Source of the DNA: Bradyrhizobium icense
Lineage (GTDB): Bacteria; Pseudomonadota; Alphaproteobacteria; Rhizobiales; Xanthobacteraceae
NCBI RefSeq assembly: GCF_001693385.1
Contig: NZ_CP016428.1
Coordinates: 1,860,001-1,924,000 of the forward strand
Length of the DNA stretch: 64,000 nt
Direction: 5' to 3'
Shown one piece after another: positions 53,323 to 62,325 of this stretch. The notes beneath the pieces were generated by a model. The model searched no databases. It had not been told where the DNA came from and saw only the letters and a program-made list of their open reading frames with translations. A program made the position numbers and the translations under genes. Positions within the stretch are counted from its first letter, which is position 1. Every line of letters starts with the position of its first letter.

Positions 53323-53428
53323 CGATACTTAGGCGCGAGTCATTGCGCGAGAAGATTTTTGTCGCTCATCGGCGATTTGCCAGTCGCAGGTAGGTCGGCG
53401 ATGACTTGCCGATCCTGGGCAGGCTTGA

Positions 53429-53830
53429 TTATTGCCAACGTCGAAAGATGACGCTGGCGTTGACGCCCCCGAAGCCGAAGCCATTCGAGATCGCATGCTC
53501 CATCGTCATGGGCCGAGCCTCACGCGCCGCGAGGTCGACGCCATCCGCGGCCGCGTCGCCATTTTCGAGATTGAGAGTTGGCGGCGCGACCTGATCGCGC
53601 AGCGCAAGGATCGTGAAGATCGCTTCCGCTCCCCCGGCTGCGCCGAGCAGATGACCGGTCGCCGATTTACCGCACACCGGATCGCGGCTGGCCGCAGGCC
53701 CAAGGCCGTCCGATTGCTCGCTCCGATCTATCAAAGATTCACTGAGGGCTTTGAAACGCAGGATCTTATTGGTGCCTCGCGCCTGCTGAAGCAGCTCACC
53801 GCATGGTCGCAAGCCGTACTGCAAGCACAC
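53429..53830 (-). pseudogene. 3-oxoacyl-ACP synthase II (FabF-type), C-terminal remnant
   Basis: The reverse strand reads KSATGHLLGAAGGAEAIFTI, LRDQVAPPTLNLEN and NGFGFGGVNASVIFRRW to a stop, the C-terminal quarter of a FabF-type ketosynthase, with the catalytic Lys/His region (KSATGH) present. Further upstream only scattered pieces remain (a RGTNKI in place of HGTSTP). The N-terminal half with the active-site cysteine is gone. It is a decayed, non-functional copy. Confidence 0.8.
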
Positions 53831-53970
53831 ACGCCCGGTCGTACTCGTCGAGATTGATCTATTCGTCGATCGTGCGCGGCTTGTTCTGCCGCGCGCCCGA
53901 CAGGCCGCGGCTTGCATGCTCGACGTTTGGCTGGCCAACCACGGTCCCTCGTTCGATCAGAGTGCCCGCA

Positions 53971-54339
53971 TTAGCGGCCGGGCTCCGGCGCATGACCGGT
54001 CGCTACACTGGCGGAATGGTTGGTCAGTGGCTTCAGTCCCGTGACGGTGCGCAACAGAACATAGAACACGGGTGTCAGGAACAGGCCAAACACCGTGATG
54101 CCGATCATGCCAGAGAAGACGGCGACGCCCATAGCTCGGCGCATTTCCGAACCGGCACCGGTCGAGAGCACCAGGGGCAAAACGCCCATGATGAATGCCA
54201 TCGAGGTCATCAGGATCGGACGCAGCCGCAGGCGGCTTGCCTCGATCGCTGCCCGGATCGGCGAACGACCTGCGAACTCCAGTTCGCGCGCGAATTCGAC
54301 GATAAGGATCGCGTTCTTGGCAGACAACCCCACCAGCAC
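53971..54339 (-). pseudogene. RND multidrug efflux pump (MexF/AcrB-like), C-terminal remnant
   Basis: It encodes LVGLSAKNAILIVEFARELE, then LRLRPILMTSMAFIMGVLPL, GAGSEMRRAMGVAVFSGMIG and TPVFYVLLRTV, the last 120 residues of an AcrB-type pump with the final membrane helices. A functional pump has about 1,040 residues, so about 90% is missing. The 5' border coincides with an unrelated fragment (next entry), showing a deletion or recombination joint near 54340. Confidence 0.85.
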
Positions 54340-54344
54340 GCTTC

Positions 54345-54499
54345 TTTGCCGCTTCGATCAGGCCTGCCGGCACGCGGCCGGACAAGCGGGTGTTCTTGGC
54401 CCCACCGAGCAGCCCGACGGCGCGCGCCAGCCGGTTGCGCTTAAGCGCAACGCGCTCCTCGGTCTCTGTCGACGTCCGGCTCCGTTGAACAAAAAACAA
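54345..54499 (-). pseudogene. Antitoxin-like N-terminal fragment fused to the pump remnant
   Basis: The upstream frame reads ETEERVALKRNRLARAVGLL then GGAKNTRLSGRVPAGLIEAA. This resembles the start of small ribbon-helix-type proteins of plasmid and toxin-antitoxin origin (the RLSxRVPxxLxxxAK pattern). It ends at the joint with the RND fragment. It appears to be a remnant captured by the same deletion. The identification rests on a short stretch. Confidence 0.45.
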
Positions 54500-54622
54500 T
54501 GACCTAAAAACCAGCTCAATTTGATGTATTAAAATACCGGAACGCCGTCAAAATGGCCGGAATTGCTGGTTGAATATTGTCTAGATTTGGACTATGTCTA
54601 TATCTGGCAAAGGAAGTAGGCC

Positions 54623-55150
54623 ATGCTAGCCAATCGTAAGCCACGCCCAACTGAGAAGGGAAACGGGCCGCAGCGGCTTGATATTTCGCGCTTTGCGCCG
54701 GCCAATCGAAGGCGGCTTAGTCCCCCCGCGTTGCGGACCTTCCTCGCCATCGCCGATCTGTGGGGATTAACCGAAGAGCAACGTCTCCTCGTGCTTGGGT
54801 ATCCCTCGCGATCCACCTATCACAACTGGTGCAAGCAGGCGCGCGAGCATGGCGCCTTCACCCTCGATGTGGATGTTCTCGCGCGCGTCTCTGCGGTGCT
54901 CGGCATCCATCAAGCTCTCGGCATTCTCTTTCCGACCGAGCGGCTCGGCGTCGAGTGGTTGCGGACCGCGCATAACGCCGTCGTCTTCGGCGGGCGACCG
55001 CCGCTCGACCTCGTCACCAGCGGATCCCAGGATGGGCTGCTCACGGTGCGCCGTTTCCTCGACGGCGCGCGCGGCGGACTCTACATGCAGCCGAACAGGA
55101 TTGACGAGGCGTTCGCGCCGTACGACGACTCGGAAATCGTGTTCCGGTGA
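54623..55150 (+). CDS. Xre/MbcA/ParS-family antitoxin
   Basis: This protein has 175 residues. An Xre-like HTH (ALRTFLAIADLWGLTEEQRL then LGYPSRSTYHNWCKQAREHG) precedes the toxin-binding domain: SAVLGIHQALGILFPTERLG, then NAVVFGGRPPLDLVTSGSQD and LLTVRRFLDGARGGLY. The pattern is characteristic of antitoxins that neutralise RES-domain toxins, and the RES gene follows with a 4-bp overlap. The complex probably represses its own promoter. Confidence 0.93.
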   Translation: MLANRKPRPTEKGNGPQRLDISRFAPANRRRLSPPALRTFLAIADLWGLTEEQRLLVLGYPSRSTYHNWCKQAREHGAFTLDVDVLARVSAVLGIHQALGILFPTERLGVEWLRTAHNAVVFGGRPPLDLVTSGSQDGLLTVRRFLDGARGGLYMQPNRIDEAFAPYDDSEIVFR

Positions 55151-55818
55151 CGGATACCTTTGCGACCTCGCCGCAGCCCGCCCATCGCCTGATTCCGTCG
55201 CAATTTCCTCCCATCGGGCTGTTCGATACCGTCGCGACCGCGGCCGATCTTGCAGCGGTGATGGAGTTGGTCGGTTGGACCAATGATCGGCTCGTGGCCG
55301 ACCGCATCGACCGGCTGCCGCAGAGCGAATGGGTCTATGGGGTGCCCAATGCCAGCATCGTCATGGCGGCTTTTCTCCACGTCGCTCCCGGCGGGATGCG
55401 ATTCAACGGCCCCGAGCTTGGTGCGTGGTACGCGGCCGACGATATCCGGACCGCGGCTGCCGAGGTCGGTCACCATCTGCGGCGCGAGACGGTCGCCCGA
55501 GGCGTCGCCACGATGACCCGGACCTACAGGGCCTATGTCGCAACACTATTGGGCGACTATCTCGACATCAGAGGCCAGCAGGCCACGCGCCCTGACGTTT
55601 ATGCGAGCGACCGCTATGATGCCTCGCAGAAGCTTGGCGAAGAGGTTCGCGCGTCAGGTGGAGCGGGACTGCTGTACGATAGCCTGCGACCGTGGACCGG
55701 CAGTAACTTCGTTGCGCATCGGCCGCGCAACATCACAGACATCGTGCAGACAGATCATTTCGAGATTACGGTGCTGGCAACGTCGCGCATGATCGATGTT
55801 CGCAAACTATCGGTGTGA
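55147..55818 (+). CDS. RES-domain toxin (NAD+-degrading)
   Basis: This RES-family protein of 223 residues starts at GTG 55147, overlapping the antitoxin stop. The conserved segments are PQPAHRLIPSQFPPIGLFDT (Arg), RFNGPELGAWYAADDIRTAA (the RES core, with Tyr and the Ala/Ser-Glu area altered to WYAADD) and GGAGLLYDSLRPWTGSNFVA. RES toxins phosphorolyse NAD+ and halt growth. The pair is a type II toxin-antitoxin module; whether the toxin is active depends on residues I cannot fully check. Confidence 0.88.
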   Translation: MTDTFATSPQPAHRLIPSQFPPIGLFDTVATAADLAAVMELVGWTNDRLVADRIDRLPQSEWVYGVPNASIVMAAFLHVAPGGMRFNGPELGAWYAADDIRTAAAEVGHHLRRETVARGVATMTRTYRAYVATLLGDYLDIRGQQATRPDVYASDRYDASQKLGEEVRASGGAGLLYDSLRPWTGSNFVAHRPRNITDIVQTDHFEITVLATSRMIDVRKLSV

Positions 55819-56027
55819 TGGAATGAAGCAATCCTTCCGGTCGGCAGACCGGCCCTATTCGGCAGGAAAGGGAAGAGCCGGTCAGCGCAAGCTGCTGCGC
55901 CAGAGCGCTGAAAATCTCACTGAGCTGGCGGTAATACCAAATGGTCCCGTCGCGCCCGCCCGTAAAGCGCTCCCGTCGCAAGCATCACACTTGATTTCGG
56001 TCGCCGCATCGTCTGGCCTCCGATTCC

Positions 56028-56240
56028 TCATGCTTCGCCCGATTGGCCGTTGGTGGGTGCGACAGGGGTCTTCGGAAGCTGTAGCGGACGTTCAATGAGC
56101 CGCGAGGCTCTCGATGAACCGCCCGCCTTGGCGTCGTACATGTCGGCAAGGTTCAGGAACCGCTTCCTGGTGAACGGATCGGCCTTCTCGGCCAAAACGC
56201 GGGCGCGCAGCGCCTGCTCTCTGAAAAACACTTGGTCCAT
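56028..56240 (-). CDS. Small hypothetical protein
   Basis: This protein has 70 residues. MDQVFFREQALRARVLAEKA then DPFTRKRFLNLADMYDAKAG looks like the small helical proteins (EQA-ARxLAEKAxD-x-R-LLxLAxxYD) that are frequent in Bradyrhizobium genomes. No function is known. It is in the same direction as the gene at 56323. Confidence 0.65.
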   Translation of the reverse strand: MDQVFFREQALRARVLAEKADPFTRKRFLNLADMYDAKAGGSSRASRLIERPLQLPKTPVAPTNGQSGEA

Positions 56241-56322
56241 GAAATACCCTCAACCCAACAACAATGGATTTCAGTATATGCCGGCTGCGGCCAATACGAC
56301 TGGTCGGCGGTACGCACTGCAT

Positions 56323-56583
56323 TTACGAGGTGGACCGCCGATCGATACCGAGCTGCTTGAGCGATTCCGCACACAGCCGCTTCGGGTCATCAATGCCAGT
56401 TTGGCCGATCTCGATGATCTTCTTCGCAACCATCTCGGTGATGGGGTCGTTGCGGTCCACCAAATAGAGAGCACGCAGCGCTTCTTCATACGCCCGATTG
56501 AGACGCGCGACGTCTCCGGACTTGTCGCCGTGCCGCTCAAGTGCCGACTTATCGGCATCCTTTTCCCGCCCCAAAACAGGCAA
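56323..56583 (-). CDS. Small hypothetical protein
   Basis: This protein has 86 residues. LNRAYEEALRALYLVDRNDP then ITEMVAKKIIEIGQTG matches a small conserved type seen in rhizobia (LxRAYxxALRALxLVDRNDP). It is wholly helical and has no known function. It is 82 bp upstream of the other small minus-strand gene. Confidence 0.7.
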   Translation of the reverse strand: MPVLGREKDADKSALERHGDKSGDVARLNRAYEEALRALYLVDRNDPITEMVAKKIIEIGQTGIDDPKRLCAESLKQLGIDRRSTS

Positions 56584-56903
56584 AGTCTAGCGCTGAGCCT
56601 GAAGGCCGGCATTAACGAAGTTTGGCGCCAGCGCCGATCCTGAAGGCAGATGCCGGGCTTTCGAGGTGCTTCGGCCGCTCCCGATACCGGTAAGGCCCGG
56701 TGTCAGAGGGCAAATTACCGCCTCACCAAAGCAGCCTGCTTAGTCCTTGTCCTGGCTCGCGCGCCACCGGCGGCTCGTCGGTGTGGTCCTCTCCTTCATC
56801 AACTCCTGTATTCCGCCGTCGGGAATTCAGCCGCGGCAGTGTTTTGCGGTACCTTTTGGTGCAAGTTGCCTCTATTCTTACTAGGTTGCCAAGAGTCTTC
56901 TTG
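56584..56903. other. Intergenic region
   Basis: This is 320 bp before the chimeric antitoxin-SRAP gene. The reading frame continues in open form back to 56700, but its residues there resemble no protein. No RNA gene or dyad was noted. Confidence 0.4.
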
Positions 56904-57647
56904 ATGTCCGCTGTGGTCGAAGAAGTGGTTCGCAAGCTGGGCGGCCATTCCGTGCTCGGCCGGAAGGTGCGCTCGCAGGGCAGATCTGGCGCTCGCCGTG
57001 CGTCAGCGCCTCCCACTCGTCGCGCTCAAGGTCTGGCCGAAGCCGGGCTAACGGAGCGGGAGATCGCGCGCCTCGTCATTCCACGGCGCACCCGCCGGCG
57101 CCGGGCAGAGAGGAAGCAGCCGCTGTCTGTCGAAGAATCCGACCGCGCCGTGCGACTCTTGCGGATTCAAACTGTTACCGAAGACGCATTCGGACGCAAA
57201 GAGAAGGCACACCTCCTCTCGCATTGGCAGGGCTGGCTGAAGCCGGAAAGCCGTTGCCTAGTGCCGTTCAATAGCTTCGCTGAGTATGCGCCGGAGCCGA
57301 ACCCGGAGACCAAGAAAAAGGACGTCGTGTGGTTCGCAATCAATGATGATCGGCCGCTGACCTGTTTCGCGGGCATATGGACAGAGTTCAAAGGCGATCG
57401 CGGCACGAAATCAAAGCCGGTACCCGGGCCGCACAACGTCTACGGCTTTCTCACGACGTCGCCGAACGCCGTCGTGGAACCGATGCATCCGAAAGCGATG
57501 CCGGTGATCCTCATGACGGACGAGGAGCGCGATGTCTGGATGCGTGCGCCATGGGATGAGGCGAAGGCATTACAGCGGCCATTGCCGAATGATGCATTGA
57601 AGATCGTGGCGCGCGGAGCGGACAAGGAAGACAAGGCAGCAGCATGA
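56904..57647 (+). CDS. Chimera of an Xre/ParS-type antitoxin N-terminus and a SRAP (YedK/HMCES-like) C-terminus
   Basis: This product has 247 residues in one frame from ATG 56904. Residues 1-95 follow the antitoxin pattern: [20 protein letters not shown] then [18 protein letters not shown] and [15 protein letters not shown]. From about 97 the sequence is [44 protein letters not shown] and [22 protein letters not shown] proteins protect abasic sites in single-stranded DNA using Cys2 at their extreme N-terminus, and that end is missing here. Catalytic cross-linking is thus unlikely. The next small gene overlaps its stop. Confidence 0.75.
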   Translation: MSAVVEEVVRKLGGHSVLGRKVRSQGRSGARRASAPPTRRAQGLAEAGLTEREIARLVIPRRTRRRRAERKQPLSVEESDRAVRLLRIQTVTEDAFGRKEKAHLLSHWQGWLKPESRCLVPFNSFAEYAPEPNPETKKKDVVWFAINDDRPLTCFAGIWTEFKGDRGTKSKPVPGPHNVYGFLTTSPNAVVEPMHPKAMPVILMTDEERDVWMRAPWDEAKALQRPLPNDALKIVARGADKEDKAAA

Positions 57648-57887
57648 AGTTCACCAACGACCGTCCCTTCGCTGATCCTGACAAAGCCGCTGCGCCGACT
57701 GATGGATCACGCCTTCCGGTGCAGGATGGCCGCATCTACATCGAGAAGATCAACGGCCCGCTCCTGTTCGGCGACAAGGGGACATCAGTCTGAATATGCG
57801 GCGGGCCTTGATCTCGCGATTTCACGGTGCTGGTTGGAACTGCACGAGAGCGACACGTTTGTAAAGCTGACGCAGAACGGCGGCTGA
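57644..57887 (+). pseudogene. Small SRAP-associated hypothetical gene, frameshifted
   Basis: ATG 57644 overlaps the SRAP stop (ATGA). The frame reads [16 protein letters not shown] then QDGRIYIEKINGPLLFGDKG and stops at 57793. The expected continuation, SEYAAGLDLAISRCWLELHE then SDTFVKLTQNGG, follows in another frame to 57887. A single indel near 57785 split the gene. The uninterrupted form is a frequent small partner of SRAP genes in rhizobia; its function is unknown. Confidence 0.7.
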
Positions 57888-57907
57888 CCTCTTCGCTCAG
57901 AGCCAGC

Positions 57908-58093
57908 ATGAGGCATTCCATGAAAGATGTCTTCGATCAGTGGTGGGAATGGACCAATAAGCCATTTTCGGACATGGCGACCATATCGGCCGAGATACAC
58001 GAAGCCGTCATGGCCTTGTCGCCTGAGGATCGCCGCGACCGCGCCAAGGTCAACGAAGCTGTGCAGCGCCATCAAGCTCGCATACAGAAGTGA
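57908..58093 (+). CDS. Small hypothetical protein
   Basis: It has about 61 residues from ATG 57908 (ATG 57920 is also possible): MKDVFDQWWEWTNKPFSDMA then AEIHEAVMALSPEDRRDRAK. It has a W-rich start and a helical charged end. Similar short proteins occur in Bradyrhizobium, but no function is known. Confidence 0.6.
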   Translation: MRHSMKDVFDQWWEWTNKPFSDMATISAEIHEAVMALSPEDRRDRAKVNEAVQRHQARIQK

Positions 58094-58309
58094 GCGGGCG
58101 AAACTCGGTGAGGACGATGGTCAAGGTGCAGAGGTATAGGTGGCTGTGGAGTTTGGTTCGTGGCGTTTCAGCGGAAAAAACCGGCAGCCATCGGCATCAA
58201 GGCGAACTTCCCAACTCTAATGCATTCGTGTCCACTGGGAGCGCGGGGACATCGGCAGCAGGCACTGGCTTGCACGGCCGCGGGACCACCGGGGCCGCGC
58301 AAAGACACA

Positions 58310-58918
58310 TCAGCGAGGCTCGGACTTTGGCGGCGGTGATGCTCGGGTTTTTACCGCCGCGCAGAACTGTTCCGTGACCGCCGACGTTTCCTCGGTGACG
58401 TTCCAGCCGTTCGTCTCGGCGTTTTCCTTGGTCAACTTATGCTCGGTCTGAAGCATCTTTTTGATGTACGCGTACGGTTTCCAGTCGGCTTTGGACAGCT
58501 TGGCGGGGGGCGCACCGCAGACGTTGTGAGCAATCGCTTTCTGCACACTAGCGCTGACTTCGCTCAGGTGGCCCTCGACCACGGTGGTGAAGCGCGCCTT
58601 GGCATATTGGCTGTTGGCTGCGATGAAGTCCTTGCAGAAGGCGACCCGTTGACCTCCGTCGCGGGCCTTGATGTAGGCCGTCTGCGTTTCGTAATGGAGG
58701 CGGTAGGCGAGTTTGTTGGCGTTCGGGTCGGATTTCACCGCTTCGAGCATGGCGCGGTGGTCACCCAAGGTGGCGTCATTGATCCTGATGTCACATACTT
58801 TGGCGAGGGAGACGACCGGAACGTAGGCCCGCACCTTGGCTTCCAAGGCATCGTTGGCGTGCACAACTGGTGCGAACAGGCTGGCGGCGATTGCGAAAGC
58901 AGCGAGACAGCGTTGCAT
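58310..58918 (-). CDS. Exported hypothetical protein
   Basis: This protein of 202 residues begins with a clear signal peptide, CLAAFAIAASLFAPVVHAND, probably cut after VHA. The mature part has scattered cysteines (VCDIRIND, FCKDFIA, NVCGAPP, EQFC) that could make disulfide bonds, and helical segments. The family was not recognised. No same-strand neighbour is close, so context gives no function. Confidence 0.65.
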   Translation of the reverse strand: MQRCLAAFAIAASLFAPVVHANDALEAKVRAYVPVVSLAKVCDIRINDATLGDHRAMLEAVKSDPNANKLAYRLHYETQTAYIKARDGGQRVAFCKDFIAANSQYAKARFTTVVEGHLSEVSASVQKAIAHNVCGAPPAKLSKADWKPYAYIKKMLQTEHKLTKENAETNGWNVTEETSAVTEQFCAAVKTRASPPPKSEPR

Positions 58919-59292
58919 TGGTGACGTACTCCACAAGCGGTTAACGCGTGCGAACGTCTGCGCTCAGAGTATCCCGAAAGCACCTATGACAGAAGGGTTT
59001 CTGCGAACTTATGCGAATGGCCGGAAATGGCTGAAAACGGGTTGCAAAGTCGAAAATCGAACGACCCTAAAAATCTCGCGAAAATTGATCTCTGGACTTC
59101 CCTGCTGTTGCGTCGCTTCTCAACGCCACTACGGAGGTCCGTGGTCGATTTCGGATGAAACGATATGGTCCGCTTGTCCGCTTGGGAGCCCTCAAGCGCG
59201 AGCACCATTGCCATCACTGCGGGCGCAAATGCCCCACCTTCACCATGATTTGTGCGTACATCCGGCCGCGCCTACTGGGCAGGGCCACGCCA
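58919..59292. other. Intergenic region
   Basis: This is 374 bp between the exported protein (minus) and a possible small membrane protein (plus). No gene or RNA was recognised. Confidence 0.4.
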
Positions 59293-59433
59293 ATGACAGC
59301 TCAGTTCCATGAGACAACAGAAGCGGAATTCGAGGTGCAGGTTCGCAACCTCGTGCGCCTCGTGTCAGCTTGCACCTTGGGGCTTTGGTCCTTTTCTGCG
59401 GGCCTGCTGATCGGGAGCTTTTTTCTGTTTTGA
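59293..59433 (+). CDS. Possible small single-span membrane protein
   Basis: It would have 46 residues, starting MTAQFHETTEAEFEVQVRNL and ending in a hydrophobic helix (LVSACTLGLWSFSAGLLIGS then FFLF). The composition fits a tail-anchored small membrane protein. The ribosome site is weak and there is no family match, so the call is tentative. Confidence 0.4.
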   Translation: MTAQFHETTEAEFEVQVRNLVRLVSACTLGLWSFSAGLLIGSFFLF

Positions 59434-59651
59434 ACAGTGTTGCAGGGGCCGTCAGCACAACAATTTCGCTGGCGCATTGATGAGTGACAATCCGATCCAG
59501 CTTCTCTGGCGCGAGCGCACCTATGAGATGCGAATGGCCGGGGTGCCGGAGGGGTAACCCTCGCTTTGGCGTCGGTTTGGCCGGACCACGGTGACTTCCG
59601 GTCTACCCCGGTGAACGGACATTCTCAGGATAGGCGGGCATGTCTCAAAGG

Positions 59652-61165
59652 GGCCGATTCTGTTGAAGAAGTCGGCAGTAGTTTCGTCGTGAGCGCCCAC
59701 TGTTCCGCGGACGAGTTGGTGTGGTTGGCCTCACGCGGGCGTCAGCGCGGGCATCGGGATCAGCTTGGCCATCTTACGGAGGTTCTGAGCGGTGGCAGCG
59801 AGGGTGAACTCGTCACGCGCGCCGTTCGGGCCCCTTAGCCGCAGCCGGTCGAGCTTGAGAATGCGCTTGAGGTGCGCGAACAGCATCTCGATCTTCTTCC
59901 GGAGCCGGCGCGAAGTGCGGCCCTCCCATGATCTTGCGATCTCGCGCGCCAAGTCGCGAGCGCCCTCATAGACCGAGCGCGGCACTTTCCGGGCCGGAGT
60001 ATTGGGGCAACACCTGCTTCTCAGAGAGCATGCTTGACAATCGTGCTTGCTCGCACGGTAGAGGATCGTCGCTTCATCGTTCACTGGCGTCCCTGTGGTG
60101 GTGAGGGTCTTGCCACCGGGACAACGATAGACGTCCCCGGAATGGTCATAGATGAAGTCTTCGCGCGAGAAGGTCCCGTCCGTGCGGGCCGACTTGTCGA
60201 AGACGGTCACGTGCGGCTCGATCCCATGCTCGTAGAGCAGCCACCCAAGCATCTCGGCCGAGCCATAGGCGCTGTCACCGAGAAGCCGGCTTGGATAGAG
60301 GTCGAACCGTTCGAGCGAACGTTGGATCATGCGCTTGGCGGCCAACACTTCCGCCTGGCGGATTGCCGTGGTCGCCTCGACATCGACGATGATCGCGTTA
60401 TCGATGTCGACCAAGTAGTTCGTCGAGTAGGCGAAGAAGGCTTGGCCACCGTGCGCCCCCGTCCAGCGCGCCGCCGGGTCCGAGGGCGATACGAACTTCG
60501 GCGTGACCTCGGTCGCCGCTCCGAAGGCGGCGTCATCGAGGACAGCCAGATACTCATCTATCGCTCGGCGTGCCGCCTCCGGTGGAAGTCCCTTGTCGCC
60601 TTCGATCCCCTTCTGTCGATTGGCATCCGCCTTGATCAGGCTCGCGTCGACTGCGAACCCTTCGCCACCGACCAGCCGCTCCCGGATACAGCGGCGCAAG
60701 ACGATCTCGAACACGCGGCGGAAGAGATCGCTCTCACGGAAGCGACCGTGCCTGTTCTTCGAGAACGTCGAGTGATCGGGGACAGCCCCGTCCAGACCCA
60801 GCCGGCAAAACCAGCGGTACGCCAGATTGAGGTGGACTTCATCGCAGAGGCGCCGCTCCGATCGTATGCCGAAGCAATAGCCGATTAGGAGCATCCTGAT
60901 CATCAGTTCGGGATCGATCGAAGGCCGTCCGATGCTGCTGTAGAACGGCGCCAGCTCCCGTCGCAGTTCCTCAAGCTCTACGAACCTATCGATCGATCGG
61001 AGCAGGTGGTCGGCCGGGATGTGCCTTTCGAGCGAGAACTCATAGAACAACGCAGCCTGTTCGACTTGCCGGTGTCCCATCATGATCTTCAGTCCTGCCA
61101 ATTTGACAGACTGAATCACTGATATCTCTGCGTCGCAACAGCCGACTTTTTCAACAGAATCGGCC
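59652..61165. mobile_element. Complete IS1182-family-type insertion sequence with 25-bp terminal inverted repeats
   Basis: The ends 59652-59676 and 61141-61165 are inverted copies with one mismatch (start GGCCGATTCTGTTGAA, then A or G). Between them lies one transposase gene on the minus strand, for a total of 1,514 bp. I could not identify a target-site duplication in the flanks. Intact ends and open frame suggest it is recent or active. Confidence 0.88.
59731..61083 (-). CDS. IS1182-type DDE transposase
   Basis: This protein of 450 residues starts at one of two ATGs (61083 or 61080), MGHRQVEQAALFYEFSLERH. The family segments are IGRPSIDPELMIRMLLIGYC, the first catalytic Asp in FAVDASLIKADANR, the second in LLGDSAYGSAEMLGWL, and the Glu in RKKIEMLFAHLKRIL. 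The C-terminal Cys-rich CQACSLRSRCCPN binds metal. It cuts and joins the element ends. The frame continues upstream into the inverted repeat but the initiator is more likely at 61083. Confidence 0.93.
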   Translation of the reverse strand: MMGHRQVEQAALFYEFSLERHIPADHLLRSIDRFVELEELRRELAPFYSSIGRPSIDPELMIRMLLIGYCFGIRSERRLCDEVHLNLAYRWFCRLGLDGAVPDHSTFSKNRHGRFRESDLFRRVFEIVLRRCIRERLVGGEGFAVDASLIKADANRQKGIEGDKGLPPEAARRAIDEYLAVLDDAAFGAATEVTPKFVSPSDPAARWTGAHGGQAFFAYSTNYLVDIDNAIIVDVEATTAIRQAEVLAAKRMIQRSLERFDLYPSRLLGDSAYGSAEMLGWLLYEHGIEPHVTVFDKSARTDGTFSREDFIYDHSGDVYRCPGGKTLTTTGTPVNDEATILYRASKHDCQACSLRSRCCPNTPARKVPRSVYEGARDLAREIARSWEGRTSRRLRKKIEMLFAHLKRILKLDRLRLRGPNGARDEFTLAATAQNLRKMAKLIPMPALTPA

Positions 61166-61204
61166 AATAGCCGACATCAGCAGGCTATCCGATCACATCG
61201 TCGG

Positions 61205-61669
61205 CTAGGGTAGAGCGTCTTTACCCATCAAGCGATAATCCAAGAACTGACTTCTAGGTCCGCCATCGCGCAACACTACTTGTTTGTAGATTTCTAGGCG
61301 TGCCTCCGCATCGAAGATTGTCTTGTTGTCGTGTTCGGCGTGCGCGACGTACATCGCCCATTCCTCAGCGTTCATTCTGTCTTGATGGTCGAAGAGAAGC
61401 TTGGCGAGTTCGAGCTCGACAACAGATGCCTTCGCTAAATCCGCCCACTTCCGAAACCCCGCTAGGATGGCGATGGTGTGTTGTGCCTTCATCAAACTAA
61501 AATCGTCTTCGTCCCAGTCGAAGTCCACGAAGATGGCATCGATATCGAAATACTTGGCGTCGTAAGCGTAGTGTGACCGGCCATCCACCACATCTATGGT
61601 GGAGGTTCTTGTCTTGTAATCTCTGAACAGGTTTTTGGCCTGAAGCTTGAAGAAGGCGATAGGCGTCAT
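61205..61669 (-). CDS. Conserved hypothetical protein
   Basis: This protein has 154 residues. It opens MTPIAFFKLQAKNLFRDYKT and contains YDAKYFDIDAIFVDFDWDED then FSLMKAQHTIAILAGFRKWA and AKLLFDHQDRMNAEEWAMYV. The sequence resembles a small protein type found scattered in several bacterial phyla, which implies transfer, but I know of no function. It borders the IS element. Confidence 0.7.
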   Translation of the reverse strand: MTPIAFFKLQAKNLFRDYKTRTSTIDVVDGRSHYAYDAKYFDIDAIFVDFDWDEDDFSLMKAQHTIAILAGFRKWADLAKASVVELELAKLLFDHQDRMNAEEWAMYVAHAEHDNKTIFDAEARLEIYKQVVLRDGGPRSQFLDYRLMGKDALP

Positions 61670-61936
61670 GATGCAATCCTTATGATGCCCATGCTCATTG
61701 TCTTTAATCGTCGCGTTCGTAAGCAGTGGTTAGACAATGAGCATGGATAAGGTCGCTTCATCGACTACTGGCTGATGAAATCTTTGCACGAACGAGCAGG
61801 CTTGCCAGCAAGCACACTGCAGAGTGTGGCAGTGGGATCGACAATTAGCAACACTAAAGTGCGTCGTCGATGAGGGCGCGCAGATGGGTCAACGAGGCGG
61901 TCGCTACTTCGCTTTTGGGCCACACGCGGACATTGG

Positions 61937-62323
61937 CTAGAGCTTGCCCTGCACTGTTTTGCCGTTCGGGCGCGTAACTTGGACGACACCTTTGATGGAC
62001 GTGGGAAGCGACTTCGAGGCTTTGCCCGAAAGACGGTTTTGGCCATCTGGTTCCAGCGGAATACGCTGCGCCTTTCCGTCAACGAGGATGACCGCAACAC
62101 CTTTGTGTCCCGTGCCGCTGACAGCTTTGTTGTCGTGATCGGTCAGATACACCTCGACAATTTCTCCTTTGGAGACCCACTCTAGGTGATAGTCGCCGGC
62201 CTCGAATGCCTGACCGCCGTGCTGGGCGATCGGCGTCACGTTCTCCTTGTGCGATGTTTGCTGCGCCGATACCGCACAAGGAATTAAGCTGACCAACAAC
62301 GCTACAACGAGACTTGCTTTCAT
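61937..62323 (-). CDS. Exported small protein next to the cation transporter
   Basis: This protein has 128 residues. The signal peptide ends at CAVSAQ, followed by HGGQAFEAGDYHLEWVSKGE, VYLTDHDNKAVSGTGHKGVA and a Lys-rich end. The mature part is a small beta-sandwich-like protein with several His residues. The gene starts 2 bp after the CDF transporter stop, so the two form one transcript, and a periplasmic metal-binding role is plausible (inference). Confidence 0.72.
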   Translation of the reverse strand: MKASLVVALLVSLIPCAVSAQQTSHKENVTPIAQHGGQAFEAGDYHLEWVSKGEIVEVYLTDHDNKAVSGTGHKGVAVILVDGKAQRIPLEPDGQNRLSGKASKSLPTSIKGVVQVTRPNGKTVQGKL

Positions 62324-62325
62324 AG

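Noticed and set aside
53803..54444. 213-codon plus-strand frame
   Set aside because: It is antisense to the RND pump remnant, whose membrane helices and conserved GAGSEMRRA segment are clearly on the minus strand.
60034..60888. 284-codon plus-strand frame within the IS element
   Set aside because: It is antisense to the transposase, whose catalytic motifs are clear, and has no resemblance to a known protein.
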